Source: Ditylenchus dipsaci (taxonomy: Eukaryota; Nematoda; Chromadorea; Rhabditida; Anguinidae). Taken from it: a stretch of DNA of 64,000 nt. Of the stretch, positions 23,672 through 35,593 are shown piece after piece; the stretch's first letter is position 1, and the number at the start of each line of letters is the position of its first letter. The notes under the pieces were generated by a model. That model worked only from the letters and a program-made list of their open reading frames with translations. It was not told where the DNA came from and ran no database searches. The stretch lies in assembly GCA_004194705.1 (NCBI GenBank), contig SADC01000872.1:124001-188000 (forward strand), given 5' to 3'. The translations under genes were made by a program, and so were the position numbers.

Positions 23672-23927
23672 TTAGATGCACAATTTAACACTGAATATAT
23701 CTATCGGGTCGTATTTTTATTGGGAAAATGTAAGTGTTTTTTAAGTGTATAGCAGGGTCGGCAAAGTGTGCCCTTTTGAAAAAAACCTAATTTTTTTTCA
23801 AAACTAGCGCTTGCCCGCCCTACAGGCGGGATTTATTTCGCACTGGTGTTTCCGTGGAATTCTTCAATTTTCGTCCTGCTGATTTTCCCGTAGCATTTTC
23901 CAATCTATTCATTGTTTCGGCCAAATT

Positions 23928-24050
23928 TCGGTATACACCTCTCAGTCAAATCGGCTTGGGGCACCAAGGCAATTTTTTTTAAATTATTTATATTGAAAAA
24001 AATTTGCCTTGGTCCCCAAGCTTATTTGGCTGAGGGGTGTATACCGAAAT
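23928..24050. repeat. Short palindrome
   Basis: AATTTCGGTATACACCTCTC pairs with its near-complement ending CGGTATACCGAAATT-like sequence at about 24025-24045; inner arms contain GGCACCAAGGCAA and TTGCCTTGGTCCCC. Confidence 0.5.
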
Positions 24051-24469
24051 TGCTCCATTGTTTCTTTTTTACTATATTAATTTACATGCTTTCAAAAATA
24101 AAAAAACTCGTGATTTAAAAATCGCTTTTATTTTCGTCTCGAGACAAAACACTTTGTGACGTTTAAAATTTCGTGAGGACAGACGGACAGACAACTCTCC
24201 TTTCGTATATAGATTTTTGTGCCCCTAGGGCACAAAAAGGCAAATTTTTTTCATAGTCGAAATTGACTATAACTTTTGTGTCTTTTGTGTGCCCTTTACT
24301 TTTTTGCTACCTTTTGCGGCTCAAGAGTGACTTTTGCCTTTCCTAAAGCAGAATTTCATGAATTTCATTTCATCAAACCAAAAAGTAGTTCGAATCGGCC
24401 TCTGAAACATGCGACTCATATATGCCGGAACTACAAAGTTGGAAAAGGCTGTAACTTAAAAAATGTTAA

Positions 24470-24684
24470 AGGCGCATGCCCACGGTATAGCAGTTGATGC
24501 CCGAGAATTCAAAACTTTTTCGTAATCATTGAACTTATGTATTGATTTTTCAACTTGGCAAAACAAGGCCTAGAATTTAATTTTAGGTGTAATTTTGTTA
24601 GAAACCAAGTTAAAGTATACGCACAAGAGTTCAATGATTAAGAAAATTATCGGGCACCAGCTGTAATAGCGTGGGCATGCCTCT
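24470..24684. mobile_element. TTAA-flanked palindromic MITE
   Basis: TTAA at 24466-24469 and 24685-24688; ends AGGCGCATGCCCACG and CGTGGGCATGCCTCT. Confidence 0.75.
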
Positions 24685-24937
24685 TTAAAATGTCTCCTAA
24701 GTAACTTGCTCAAAAACAGAGTAAGATTTAGTCGGTTTTTTTTATACTAGTCGGTTTAAAAAACCGTTTTTTCCAAGGCCGGTTTTCAGTTCCGATATTT
24801 TTTTTCAATTTCTTTCTGTCAGTTTATTGCTATATACCTGGTTTCCAGTTAATTTTTTTCGTAAATAAACCAAGATGTTTGCGAATCCGGTTTTTTTCCT
24901 TTTGGTTCATTGACCGAAAAACCCAGTTTTCGGTTAA

Positions 24938-25173
24938 AGAGCCATTGCCACCTGTTTGAATTGTCTTCCGCAAATTCAAATATTTTTTTGCCTAATCATT
25001 GAACTCCTGTACGGATTTTTCAGCTTGGTTTCTAACAAAACAAGGCCTAGAATTTAATTCTAGCTATAGTTTTGTTAGAAAGGCAAGTTGAAAAATTCGT
25101 ACGTAAATCGGACAATAAAGAAAAAAGTTTGAATTGGCGGGGGACAATCGTTGTCGGAGACGGCAATGACCCT
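24938..25173. mobile_element. TTAA-flanked palindromic MITE
   Basis: TTAA at 24934-24937 and 25174-25177; ends AGAGCCATTGCC and GGCAATGACCCT. Core TGTACGGATTTTTCAGCTTG is shared with copies at 7420, 33285 and 47897. Confidence 0.77.
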
Positions 25174-25179
25174 TTAACG

Positions 25180-26990
25180 GACAGGATCTTACCTTACTAA
25201 AATCGATTTAAAAATGCTGTTTTTGGACACTTTTTCACAAAAAAAATTGTTTTCTGAAAAATTGGTACTTCTGCTGTGTTTCTTCCCACCCAATCATTTT
25301 TTTATTCTGAAAGTGAACGAAAACCACTCGTTTGTACTTGTTTGTAGTGTTTTAGGTTGATTTGCGGTATTTAGGGTGCTTTTTGGTCGTTCCTGTGGTT
25401 TGTGGTGCATTTCAAAAAGTTTTGTTCGAATTTTATGGTCAAATGGTATGCATACTTTGATAATATAGCTTGACCGAGAATTTTAAAAAGTGCCATAGTG
25501 AGAACTCTGACCTCACTACCAAATTCGACATACCAACTTATCTATTTGCATCTATAGAATGATAGAGAAGCTCATGAATAACATTTAATATTTTAAAACT
25601 TTCCACAAAAAATCAGGATAAAAAGTTATCGTCTTGTCCAACATCGTTGTTCCGGCATATGAGAATGCTATCGTGTTTGACATAAAATTTTGCTTCAGGA
25701 AAGCAAAAGTCACTTTTGAGCCGCAAAAGGTAGCAAAAAAAGTAAATTGAACTCCGAGATACTCCACTTTTAGCCACGGAAGTTGTTACTACTATTGTTA
25801 CTACGCCCCTGGTATATAGCAAAATAAATGTATTCTAAAAGTATGTATCATTTTTAGATTACGAAATTTTGGTAAAAAAGTGTGTGTAACATTTTCTATT
25901 TGTGCGATATGAAAAATGTCCAATTCCTCTGAACCTAACAAGTGCCGTTCATTTTAACTTTTAACAGTGACAACTTGCCTTCTGATAAACTCCTGTGCAC
26001 CTCAACAAAAAGTATCAATATCAGTGGGTATAGCAGTTCCGCAGGAGTAATGCTAGTGGTAGTCATTTGGTCATTCAACAACAATAATAAGACTAGAAGT
26101 AGTAGCAATAAGAAAAGCTAGTTAGAAGAGTGAAAGCAACCCTATATCCTCCTTCTCCTAGTGGTCAGTGCCCATTCCATCTACACTAAAAACAAACAAA
26201 AAACTCATCTAACTGAATGGCTTTTTTAAATTCAATGACACAAATTATACCAGAACATAGAAAGTGAAAAGAACAATATTTGAAGTTAACCACTTAATTG
26301 AGGAGAGCCAGCTGCAGGAGACTCTCTTTGGATTGCGTTATATACAGAAGATATACAGAAGAAAAATGACTAGTCACGATGGTCTACATTACAAACAAAA
26401 AGCCCATTAATCCACATCAATGCCAATACAACAAAAAAATTATTGTAAAGGATAATAGAGGCAGAAAGTGGTCCATTGCATAGATCCAAAAACATTCCTC
26501 ATGGCAGCCGGGAACTTTTATACAAAACTATATTTTGGATGGCGCATGTCAAAAAGCATTTTTAATTTTTTGGCTTTATAGCAGTTTTGATTTTATATAT
26601 GACTTTATTGCAATAAACTTTGTAGAATATGCTTTAAGCTTAATTTGGGCTTAGTATGACGAGACAAATGATAGAAAGCAACTTGAAATTCATCTTGAAT
26701 TGGTTAATTGATTAGAAATAAATTAATAACTGTTTTTGAGATTTTTTACTCTGTGAGACTTTGTTTTAATTTTACAGCTGACGTTAGTCCTTTGATATAG
26801 AATTAAGTTAAAACCCTCAATAGTTTTGGTGACCGAGAACTTAGTACTTTTAGTTAAAATTGTGTCCACTTTCTGCAAAATTTCGTTACGCGACAACTAT
26901 AAATTAAAGGTGAAGAGTGCACTGTTTGCATGTTTGTATCGTCATGCATCGGTTATTAAAAACAGAACAAAATTCGACAAAATAAGCATT
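25180..26990. other. AT-rich intergenic sequence, no supported gene
   Basis: Only short frames without domain signal. A Ser/Thr-like triplet-rich patch at 26030-26130 resembles coding composition but has stops in all frames. The unseen 5' exons of the Kazal gene could lie here or further right. Confidence 0.35.
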
Positions 26991-26999
26991 TAAAAAGGC

Positions 27000-27600
27000 A
27001 GCCTTGAAAGAGAGTTTTGTAATTTTGTCCTTTTATCAATAACACCTGGACCCTTCGGAAAATTGGAAATTGAATATTAAGGTTTAAACGTAAGCCTGCG
27101 ATGTGATAAGTACGATAGTACCAAATTCAGTCCACTTTTCTATGAATTTCGCCGAGCTGTGGCCTGCTAAAGTTTGAGACTCAGAAAATCCAGTACATTT
27201 CATTCCAGCACATTAAAACAGTTCATATTCAGTGAAAATCTTATAATGTGCACTTCTTTAAAAGCCCATTCGACGCAGAATGAGTTGCTCCTTCTAATGA
27301 GCACAAAAAATCACAATCTGTTGTAATTTTTTTAGCAAAAAATGTGTTTTCTCAAAAATTCAGCTTTTTTGAACACTAACTTTTGGCCAAAAACCCGCCA
27401 TAGAAATTGGAAATCTGCCCGCTCCATCTTAATTTTTTTTATCACGAATCCGGTGTCAAAATTGAGGGCTTGCTGAGTAAAAAAATTTTACGTTAAAATG
27501 TGAAAGGAGTTTCGATGACTATCAAATTTCAAAGGCTTTTTTCGTCTTGCCTCTTTTTTCACCTTTTTCGGAACTTTTTCGCTAGAAATATGCCTTTTAA
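27000..27600. repeat. 600-bp dispersed repeat, copy 1
   Basis: Homologous to 61930-62530 in the same orientation: shared GAGAG-TTTTGTAATTTTGTCCTTT, CAGAATGAGTTGCTC, CGCCATAGAAATTGGAAATC and an edge with ATCACGAATCCGGTGTCA in opposite sense. Confidence 0.65.
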
Positions 27601-27889
27601 AATTTTCTTTTTGATACACATTGTCTACCATCAAATTTAGCTAGTAGGCATTGTCAGGTGACCACAGCCCACCAAACCTCCCAAAATATTGTTGTCACTT
27701 ATTTGAAAGTTCAGCCTATTTAGGTTGTTTTCAATAACTAATTAAGCAAAAAGATGACCGAAAACAATAAGTACATACATAACAAGCTCACACATATTAT
27801 CCAAGAAAAACAGCACTATTCATGAGCAGTTAATGGAGGGAAAGAAGCAAGGTCATGAATTCATTTCATTGACACATTTTTTCGTATGA

Positions 27890-28195
27890 TTCAAGGAGGA
27901 GACCTGAGTGATCAATTAATGGATATGGATAGTAGTAGTGGTTAAGAGATATTTCCCACTGCACCAACCAGACAACAACGCCTTTCCAAAAAATACCTTC
28001 TTAAAGGACCATGTTTTTTGGGCGCAGTGGTATGTGCAAAATTTGAATAGGCGGGGGACAATTCTCTTTTCTCTCTCCTTGTACTCTTTGGAGTCGTTTG
28101 AAATGACTCCAAAGAGTAAAGTTTGAGACGAAAGAGAAGTGTCCCCCGCCAATTCAAATTTTGCACATGCCACTGCGCGCAAAAACCATGGTTCT
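27890..28195. repeat. 306-bp dispersed unit, copy 2, containing a TTAA MITE (28005-28195)
   Basis: Second copy of 3285-3590. The MITE is bounded by TTAA at 28001-28004 and 28196-28199, with ends AGGACCATG and CATGGTTCT. Confidence 0.78.
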
Positions 28196-28199
28196 TTAA

Positions 28200-29155
28200 T
28201 ATTTACTTCGCAAAAAACTCAAATATAATAAAGTTAAGGTGTTAACTAGACTACCGTATTCTCTTTAATGGAGCCCCTAGATACTCTATTTTTCAACCAA
28301 TCTCCATATTGGGGCTCTATTAGAGAAGATCTATGATTTTGCTTAAAACCCCCGAAATAAAAAAAAATGAAACTGGTAGAGCTCTGGCAGTTCAGAAAAC
28401 GTATTAATCAGTGCTTCACAAATAATTTACTCTAGCCCGTGATGCAGACCTTCAAAGTAGAGAGGGTCTATTGTAGAGAATAGGGTAACTGGCTTTGTTT
28501 TTATCAGAGCAGCTTATTGCAGATTCGTTTGGTACTGACTTTATGGTTAGCTGTTTTTATCCTGGCGGTAATATTACAGTAACGCCCACAATTCAATACA
28601 TACCATAGGCATTCTAATACATACGCAAAAATTGATTTTGGATAAAAAGGGACAAAACATAGTTCATCCCTGTAGATTAGGCCTTAAAGGATGCATTTTT
28701 ATCTCTATATAGTATTTGGGCCGGGCGGGTCACGCTTTTTAAACTTTGGAGGCCAAAAAGGGTCGTAGAGTGAGAAATAATTTTTGTCGCCAATACTATT
28801 GTGTTCCCCGGAATGTCAGCTTTCCTTTAAAAAAATATCATTGAAAAATACGCGTTTCAACAGGAGCATATGCATACTTTTATGAAGGCTGTAATAGTTG
28901 AATCACGCTTTTTTGACTTTGGAAGTCAAAAAATTGTCATGGACGGCAAAAACCATTTTTTCGCTAATTCAATCGTGATTCCCAGAATAGCGGCTTTCGT
29001 TAAAAAAAATATCGCCGAAAAATACGCGTTTTAAGAGGGGCATATGCATACTTTTCTGAACTACGTGAATATCTCCCAACTACTAGGATGGGCTCACACC
29101 ACGTTAAATATCTCACAACCACCAGGGTGGGGCCCACTACGTAGTTACGCTTAAA
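28200..29155. other. AT-rich sequence with a duplicated segment
   Basis: Two related stretches, about 28790-28890 and 28955-29055, share AAAAATACGCGTTT and GGCATATGCATACTTTT-like text; otherwise no feature is supported. Confidence 0.4.
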
Positions 29156-29159
29156 CAGC

Positions 29160-29480
29160 CAGGACCACCAGTTAAGTGGTAAGGTAGAGTAGGTAGGCGG
29201 TCAGGTAGCGAGATTGGTGGTCAGGTAGGGTAGGTGGCCAGGTAGGGTAGGTACATGGCCAGTTAGGGTGGGTAGGTAGACAGATAAGATAGTTAAGTGT
29301 TCAGGTAGAATCTCTACAGTCAATTTTCGATATAACGTACACCCTGGGGAGCAAGTCAGGTGTACGTTATAGAGGGTAGGCAAGGAAAGGCGAAATAGGC
29401 AGGGTAGGCGACGGTAGGCGAGGTAGAGTAGGTGGGTTAACAGGTAGGGTGGATGATCTACCCGAACCATTAATGCACTC
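29160..29480. repeat. GGTAGG-rich low-complexity tract with a pogo-type end
   Basis: Degenerate (GGTAGGGTAGGT) repetition, interrupted at 29317 by CAGTCAATTTTCGATATAAC, which resembles a pogo terminal repeat preceded by TA; its partner is only a short GTACGTTATAGAGG. Confidence 0.5.
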
Positions 29481-29708
29481 GAACGATTAATCTACCCGAA
29501 CAACTAATGTACATTAATTACTAATGTTCCCGAACCACTAATGTTATCGAACGGCATAAACGCCGATAGGCGCCTGCAGACCCTAGTAAAACAGTAATTC
29601 TATCAGAAAAATGCGGTATTGAAAAGGGAAAATTTATTTACTTATTCATTCTTTAGTAAATTTGGAATTTCAACCATTTTGCCTTATATAATAATTAGTA
29701 ATAATTAA

Positions 29709-30121
29709 AGGGAGCGGCCAACTTGTGTGACCAGAAATTTCATTTTTGCATGACACAGTAAATAAGCGTTAGTGTTTTTGTCACCTGCCTACGTAGCAAT
29801 AACGAAAAAAAATATCCGCAGATTTCTTCAGAAATCCGCGGATTGTATCCGCGGATTTTTCGTTATTGCTACGGGGGCTGGTGGCACGCTAGTTATTTTG
29901 GCTTATTTGACCAATGTGTAGGGGCAATTAGGGTCGGTGTTCTCGAATATGGCGTCAAAAAGTATAATAACCCTAGATATTTTTTAAGCAAGAAAGCCGA
30001 AATAACTAGCGTGTCACCAGGTGGGGTCGAACCTGCCCATCTTTTTAAACCAAATCACTAACTCTGAGCCACTGCGCCATGCATAAAAGAAATCTCTAGT
30101 CACACAAGTTGGACGCTCCCT
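29709..30121. mobile_element. Composite foldback element carrying a tRNA-like sequence
   Basis: Outer arms AGGGAGCGGCCAACTTGTGT and ACACAAGTTGGACGCTCCCT, with TTAA on the left and a decayed TTGA on the right. Nested arms are TAGCAATAACGAAAAA, TCCGCGGAT and GCTAGTTATTTTGGCT with complements. The tRNA-like segment lies near the right arm. Confidence 0.6.
30013..30084 (-). ncRNA. tRNA-like sequence (pseudo-tRNA or SINE head)
   Basis: On the minus strand TGGCGCAGTGGCTCAGAG supplies an A box and D arm, and GGGCAGG-TTCGACC-CCACC a T arm and B box. Acceptor pairing is poor, so this is more likely a tRNA-derived relic inside the foldback than a working tRNA. Confidence 0.45.
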
Positions 30122-30858
30122 TTGATATAGAACTTCAACCTAAAATTTGAACTTTTAAACTTTTTTCTGCAAGCTTAAAGTGTTTTTCTGTCTAAGGTTG
30201 CTTTTTTATCTTTTAAGCTTTTCTGCATTAGAATTGGAACAAGAAGCAGAAGAAGTTGCTATTCCATCATTTCCCCTGCGCTTTAGGGACTAACCTTGGA
30301 GTTGTTTGCACGTCATTGTTGGGGTGGAAGGTTAGGAGGCACTACTCAAAGGCTTTGTCATCCACACTCTTTTGATTTATCTCGGCTTTTCTTTATGATT
30401 TTTATTATGCGCTACAACACCCCCAAGGGACTGCTAACAAGAACTAAAATTTGTTTAGCAACACTAAAATTTTTGTTGATTCTCCTGGCGCAATTCATTT
30501 ATCAAATGCATTTTTTAGCCGATAGTGAATGATGCTTGACGGAAATAAAGCAAATATTTATTACTGAGCTAAAAATGGCTGTAGACGTCAGGTAATAATT
30601 CTGTTTGATTTGTTAATTGCAAGTGGTTGTGCTTTGGTCCGATGCCGAAAGGTGTTAATTTTCGTCTTGCATCTCAGCAAGTAACCTTTATCCTTTCTGG
30701 AAGCTTTGGAGGCTGAGCATGGCAGCTATATAGTGGTAATGCTTGTTCGAGCCATAAAATAAAAAAATAAAGTTCGGATCAAGACATTTCATAATGCGGC
30801 TCTTATTTTAAATTTAATATTGTGCCATGACTTGACATGAACCTGCTATTTTGATATA

Positions 30859-31616
30859 TCAGGTTGATGCATAAGTTCTTACAAAATGTTTATGTGATAA
30901 ACTTATTGATCCAAAGTGATTCAGCAATAACATGTCATATACCAAAAAAGCTCTTTTCTTGTACTTTCTTTTTCGTTAAAACACTTTGCTCTTTTACATA
31001 AGAATTTTGGAATTTTGGGTCCGCGATGTAGTCCATGTGAATTTGACTAAGAAAAATAGCCGCACTTACATCCGCTACAGATTTGGTAGCTGAATTTTAG
31101 AAATAAAAATTAGCAGTTCAAGAGCTACAAAACCCATTTTACAGGTAAGTTTTTAAATGTAAGACTGTAACGTTATAGCCTTATGAAAAAACTAAGCCCT
31201 TCGAAAATCCATAAAAGCTTAAAAACTTGGATGTTAGTTATTTTTATTTTGTTTTAAAAGGTCATATCTAAACACTGTTTTATTCAAAAGATTTTTCGTA
31301 AAATTTTGTAGCTCTTGATCTGTGCTAGAAAATAATGCAAAGAATGAAATCTATTCCTGCAATCCTGCAACAAAATATATTCCTGCAACCTTCCGAATTG
31401 GTAGCGGATATAAGTGCGTAGATTTTTCTTAGTATTATTCGGATTAACCACATTGTGGAGCCAAAATTCCAAAATTTTATGTAAAAAAAAAGTTTTCTGA
31501 TGAAAAGAAAGTAGAAGAAACAAGCTCTCTTTTGGTACATAACATACTCATCGCTGAATTACTTTGGATTAAAAAATTCACATAAACATTTTGTAAGAAC
31601 TTATGCATCAACCTGA
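30859..31616. mobile_element. Mariner-like palindromic element
   Basis: Ends TCAGGTTGATGCATAAGTTC and complement, the form of mariner terminal repeats, with TA at 30857-30858 and 31617-31618. Outer arms match for about 45 bases and pair imperfectly further in; no transposase frame. Confidence 0.75.
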
Positions 31617-31897
31617 TACTTTGTCATCAAACAATGATGATTTCGGTATGAGAAAACTATAATTTTATGAATATATATCAGAAGATAAATTAGTTGGTTT
31701 CTGAGAACAGTATATTAAGTAATCTTTAAAATATTATTCTTTGTAGCAGTTACATACTAACACTATTTAACGGAAATCATTTTCATCATTTGAAAAGTGA
31801 TTCTCTAATTTCGAGGCAATAGTTTTAAAGGTAATTTTAATTTTAAAAAATATTGTCTCATAGGTATTAAAATGGGCATTAATCCCGGTTGTTGACA

Positions 31898-32200
31898 TCA
31901 ATTATTGTGGTTTAGCACTAGTTTTAGTCTAGAATTGTTAATGCTTTTGTTTAATTTCGAATTTTTCCGATCTTTGTCCTCTTTCATGTTAATATGTTTT
32001 TGATTTTTCATTATTATTTTTGTATCTGCTACTCTTAAAGTTCTGGTGGAAACAGATGTTTTCGTATGCAAGAAAAAATATTTTAATAAAAATATTCCCA
32101 GGAAAAAACACGACAAAACAATGAACAACTTACGCTTGAGCTCACAGTTGTGGCAATACTTGATGTAAGGTGTGTTCTTTGAACAATTGAATAATGACAT
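31898..32200 (-). CDS. Hypothetical 100-residue frame with one membrane-like segment
   Basis: Starts MSLFNCSKNTPYIKYCHNC, then a basic residue pair and a hydrophobic span (LFIVLSCFFLGIFLLKYFFL), then a long Lys/Asn-rich tail. This is a type II topology, as in first exons of Golgi enzymes, but I find no continuing exons, and AT-rich DNA can give such a frame by chance. Listed as a candidate only. Confidence 0.2.
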   Translation of the reverse strand: MSLFNCSKNTPYIKYCHNCELKRKLFIVLSCFFLGIFLLKYFFLHTKTSVSTRTLRVADTKIIMKNQKHINMKEDKDRKNSKLNKSINNSRLKLVLNHNN

Positions 32201-32776
32201 CCTTTTCTAAAACATATTTTTTAAAAATTCGGAGTCAACAATGTTAAGATCTTATTCATAATTTTTTAACCTTCTTTCGCCTAAGCCTCGGCTCGTCTCA
32301 TGTGGAAAATGTTTTGAAGTTTTCCAAAAAGTCGGGAAAAGGTTTGGAATCCAAACTTTGGATGTATCAAACTGAAAGTTGAAATTTTCATTTATCTTAA
32401 AAGTAATGTTCGTAGTACAAGGCTAGCTCTATTATATACAAATATCAGACCGTGTGAATTTAAAATTTTTTCTAAACCTTCTTAAAGACTTGGCCAAATA
32501 TTAAACAACTGGTAAATATGGGCTACATTGTTTAAAATTTTTTCTAGACAATACTTTGCTTATAGCAGAGCTTTCAGATTCTAGCCAAACATCATCGGCC
32601 ATTGATTTACCAAAAAATACGATCTTTTATTGAATTTGTTGTGTCATCTTGCTAACTAGCTAAATATCTAAGAACTTTGAAAATTATTGCAAAAAGCAGT
32701 AATTTGTAAGATGGACTTTAAAAATATAGTGATGGACGAAATAATACTCCCCTCTTTATTCACCATGATTATTTAA

Positions 32777-32986
32777 AGGGGCATACCATCTTGGGAATCT
32801 CGCGACATCTCGTGAAAATTTTCTACAAGCATTCTACCTGATCCAACAAAAAAGTTTCACCGAATTTTTAAAAGTAGGATGAAGTGATAAATATCAGATT
32901 TAACACGGAAAGAGTGAAAACAGAGACGATTTAAAAAAATTGCTGGTCCCGACTGAATTTGCTGTGCAATGCGATTGTATGCCCCT
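32777..32986. mobile_element. TTAA-flanked MITE
   Basis: TTAA at 32773-32776 and 32987-32990; ends AGGGGCATA and TATGCCCCT. Internal arms are weak. Confidence 0.7.
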
Positions 32987-33284
32987 TTAAAGCTTGAAAC
33001 CCAATGTTTTCTCTTTAATGAATAAAGTTCATTCCAATCTGTGAGACAGAATATGTCAATTTTATTAATGTTTCAAAGTCGTGGTGGAGCTGGTGGTAGT
33101 TAAGAAAACATAATAAACAGCTATGAAAAATATTTGATCTACCCCAAGATACAATACTTTAAAGTTGAAGGTGGTTTATTAGAGAGAGTGTTTTAATTAG
33201 AATAAATACGGTAAAGTGTGAAAATTGCTCACAATTTCGAAGTCTTAGTATGTTTTCAACAAGCATCTTGATAGTCCTAGTTAA

Positions 33285-33510
33285 AGGGGCATGTTCACTT
33301 GTTAAATTTGTCCCAGCCAATTTAAATTTTTTTCCTAATCACTGCACTTCTGTACGGATTTTTTAACTTGGTTTCTTACGAAACTACACCTAAAATTAAA
33401 TTCTTGACCCTGTTTTGTAGAAACCAAATTGAAAAATCCGTACAGAAGTTCAATGATACGGAAAAAATTTAAATTGGCGGGGATAAATTTTAACAGGTGA
33501 GCATACCCAT
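33285..33510. mobile_element. TTAA-type palindromic MITE, right end decayed
   Basis: TTAA at 33281-33284, left end AGGGGCATGTTCACTTGTT, right end AACAGGTGAGCATACCCAT followed by TGAC. Shared TGTACGGATTTTTTAACTTG core. Confidence 0.65.
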
Positions 33511-33514
33511 TGAC

Positions 33515-35590
33515 CTTTTTTTCAAAAATAAATCCAGCTTTTCTAAATTTTACGTAGGAGAACATTGATTTTTGTGTTGTTTGTTTCAATTTATTTCCCG
33601 AACTTAAATAGAATTAAGTGGAGTAGACTTGGTCCAAAAGGCAATCGTCAAATTGCACTCCAACCACCAGAACTCTAGTGCCAAGCTCGCTTAATATTGC
33701 ATTGCTAATTTACTATTTTATTTCCGATCAAAAAAATTTACTGAAAAATATTAAGAATTTTCATGTGGTGTCCTTTTAGTTGAATATCTTAATGAAGTGG
33801 CTGTTTAATAACCAACAATGCTGCTCCTTTTTCTTTTGCCGTCAGAATTGAGAATTAACACAACAAAGAGGATGAGGAGGAGGCCGAAGATGAGGCAGGA
33901 AGAGATGTGTCAACAATAATAATAACAGGCCAGAACACTGGCTATTGTCCCTTTGTTGTATGACAGGGGTAGTACCGGGAATACTAGCTCCCCTTTTCTT
34001 GGAGGCGTGTAACACACTGCCTTAGGTAGTCCAAGTTTTTTTTTGGTTGGCTAGAAATCCTAAGAGGCTGAGAAAAGGGGCGGGAGGATTGACTCGATTT
34101 GCTGTTGTCCAGATTGTGGGTGGAGATGCATGATGCCAGCTGCAGTTTATGCTAAGACACTTTAAGTCAATTTTGGAAAATTGAGAGCATTTTTTCTTAA
34201 GACAATTCTGTAGCGGCTAGTCTGGAATTTTTCATTTGGTTCTTTTTTGGAATATTTTCTGCTTGTGGTGTTTGCTCTAATTCAAATAAGAAATCAAGTG
34301 TGCAACTGTTTTTGTAAAAACTTCTTACTAAAAAAGACTAAAGTTGTTTGATAAACTTTTTTAAATATCTCAAATATCCGAACCAAATTTTTTAAACTCT
34401 GTAGTTTTTTGCTTGAAAGAGTTAATCTCTAAAAAAAGCTTCAGAAATTATTAATAGTTAAAAATATTCCTTAAATTAGTTTTGCAGGTGAGTCTGTGTG
34501 AAGGGGTGTATACACATACAATAATACCAAAACATCTTTCATGGAAACCAATGTTTTCATGATCTTACAGAGTAGCACAATCTAAGCGCACGGTTGTTTT
34601 GGTCAAGAATTTTTTATTCCCGGTATCAAAAGTAAATAATCTTTTTTAAATGCCTGGTGACATCACAGGCCAGGGTTTGACACCGAAACTGCAACCAGGT
34701 ACGGGATACATACGGTCAAATGCTTAAAAAATTGAATTTTTTTGTGCTGAGTGAATTTTTTAAAATTTCATGAGCATGGGCCAACCTGCTGTGGCCGATG
34801 ATAAATTTGCAGGCAAGAGCGTTGAATTGCATTAAAATGTTGTTATCAACATTTTGTAATGTAGAAATTTCAAACCGGACTTTTCAAGGTGAAAAATCTA
34901 TACTTATTTTAGGATGAAGACTAATGGCTAATTTTTCAGTTTTTGTTTTTTGATATCAGCTGCAACAAGTTTTGGTCAAACGCTTGCCTATGATGTCACG
35001 AGGCGTTAAAAAAAAGACTATTGACTTCTGAGACATAACAAGTTATTGACCAAGACAACAAATCAATCGCGACACTCTGTAGTGTCTCTTCAGCTGTTTT
35101 TTTTTCGAAATAGAATATTTTTGACTTTTTATAAAGTTCCCTTTTTATTTGTTAGAAAATTAAAAGAGAACTATTATTGTAAATAAGAAAATTCAATAAT
35201 TGTAGAAAATCGTGCTTTTAGTGATGACAACAATCTTTGACTGGCAAGTTGGATTCACTATCACCACTAAATTTTTCGTATCTTGGCGCTTTTTTCCCCT
35301 AGAGACCTTTTAAACTTAAACTAAGGAGTTCAAAATGAACTGATCAGACATTTTTTTGCGAAAAGCACTTTACACGCCAGACTCTTGGCTAACGTCAACA
35401 TTTTGGTGGGAGCGCTGAATTTTATATTTCTTTTGTTTCCATTGCGTGAAATTGGATCTAGTTGTTAGTGGCATCATAGCCTTTTAGCAACTCTTAGCTT
35501 TATGATATTTCAGAAAAGAAGCCTTGTTGAAGTAGTTGCTGCAACTTATATTCTATTTTCTGTCACTTTGGTCACATATATTTACATTTC
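33515..35590. other. Upstream region of the neuropeptide gene
   Basis: AT-rich; no exon, palindrome or tRNA I can support. A purine-rich patch lies at 33870-33905. Confidence 0.4.
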
Positions 35591-35593
35591 AAA

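Noticed and set aside
25950..26190. Possible signal-peptide exon for the Kazal gene on the minus strand
   Set aside because: A hydrophobic run is present, but there is no initiator Met in frame and stops close it on both sides.
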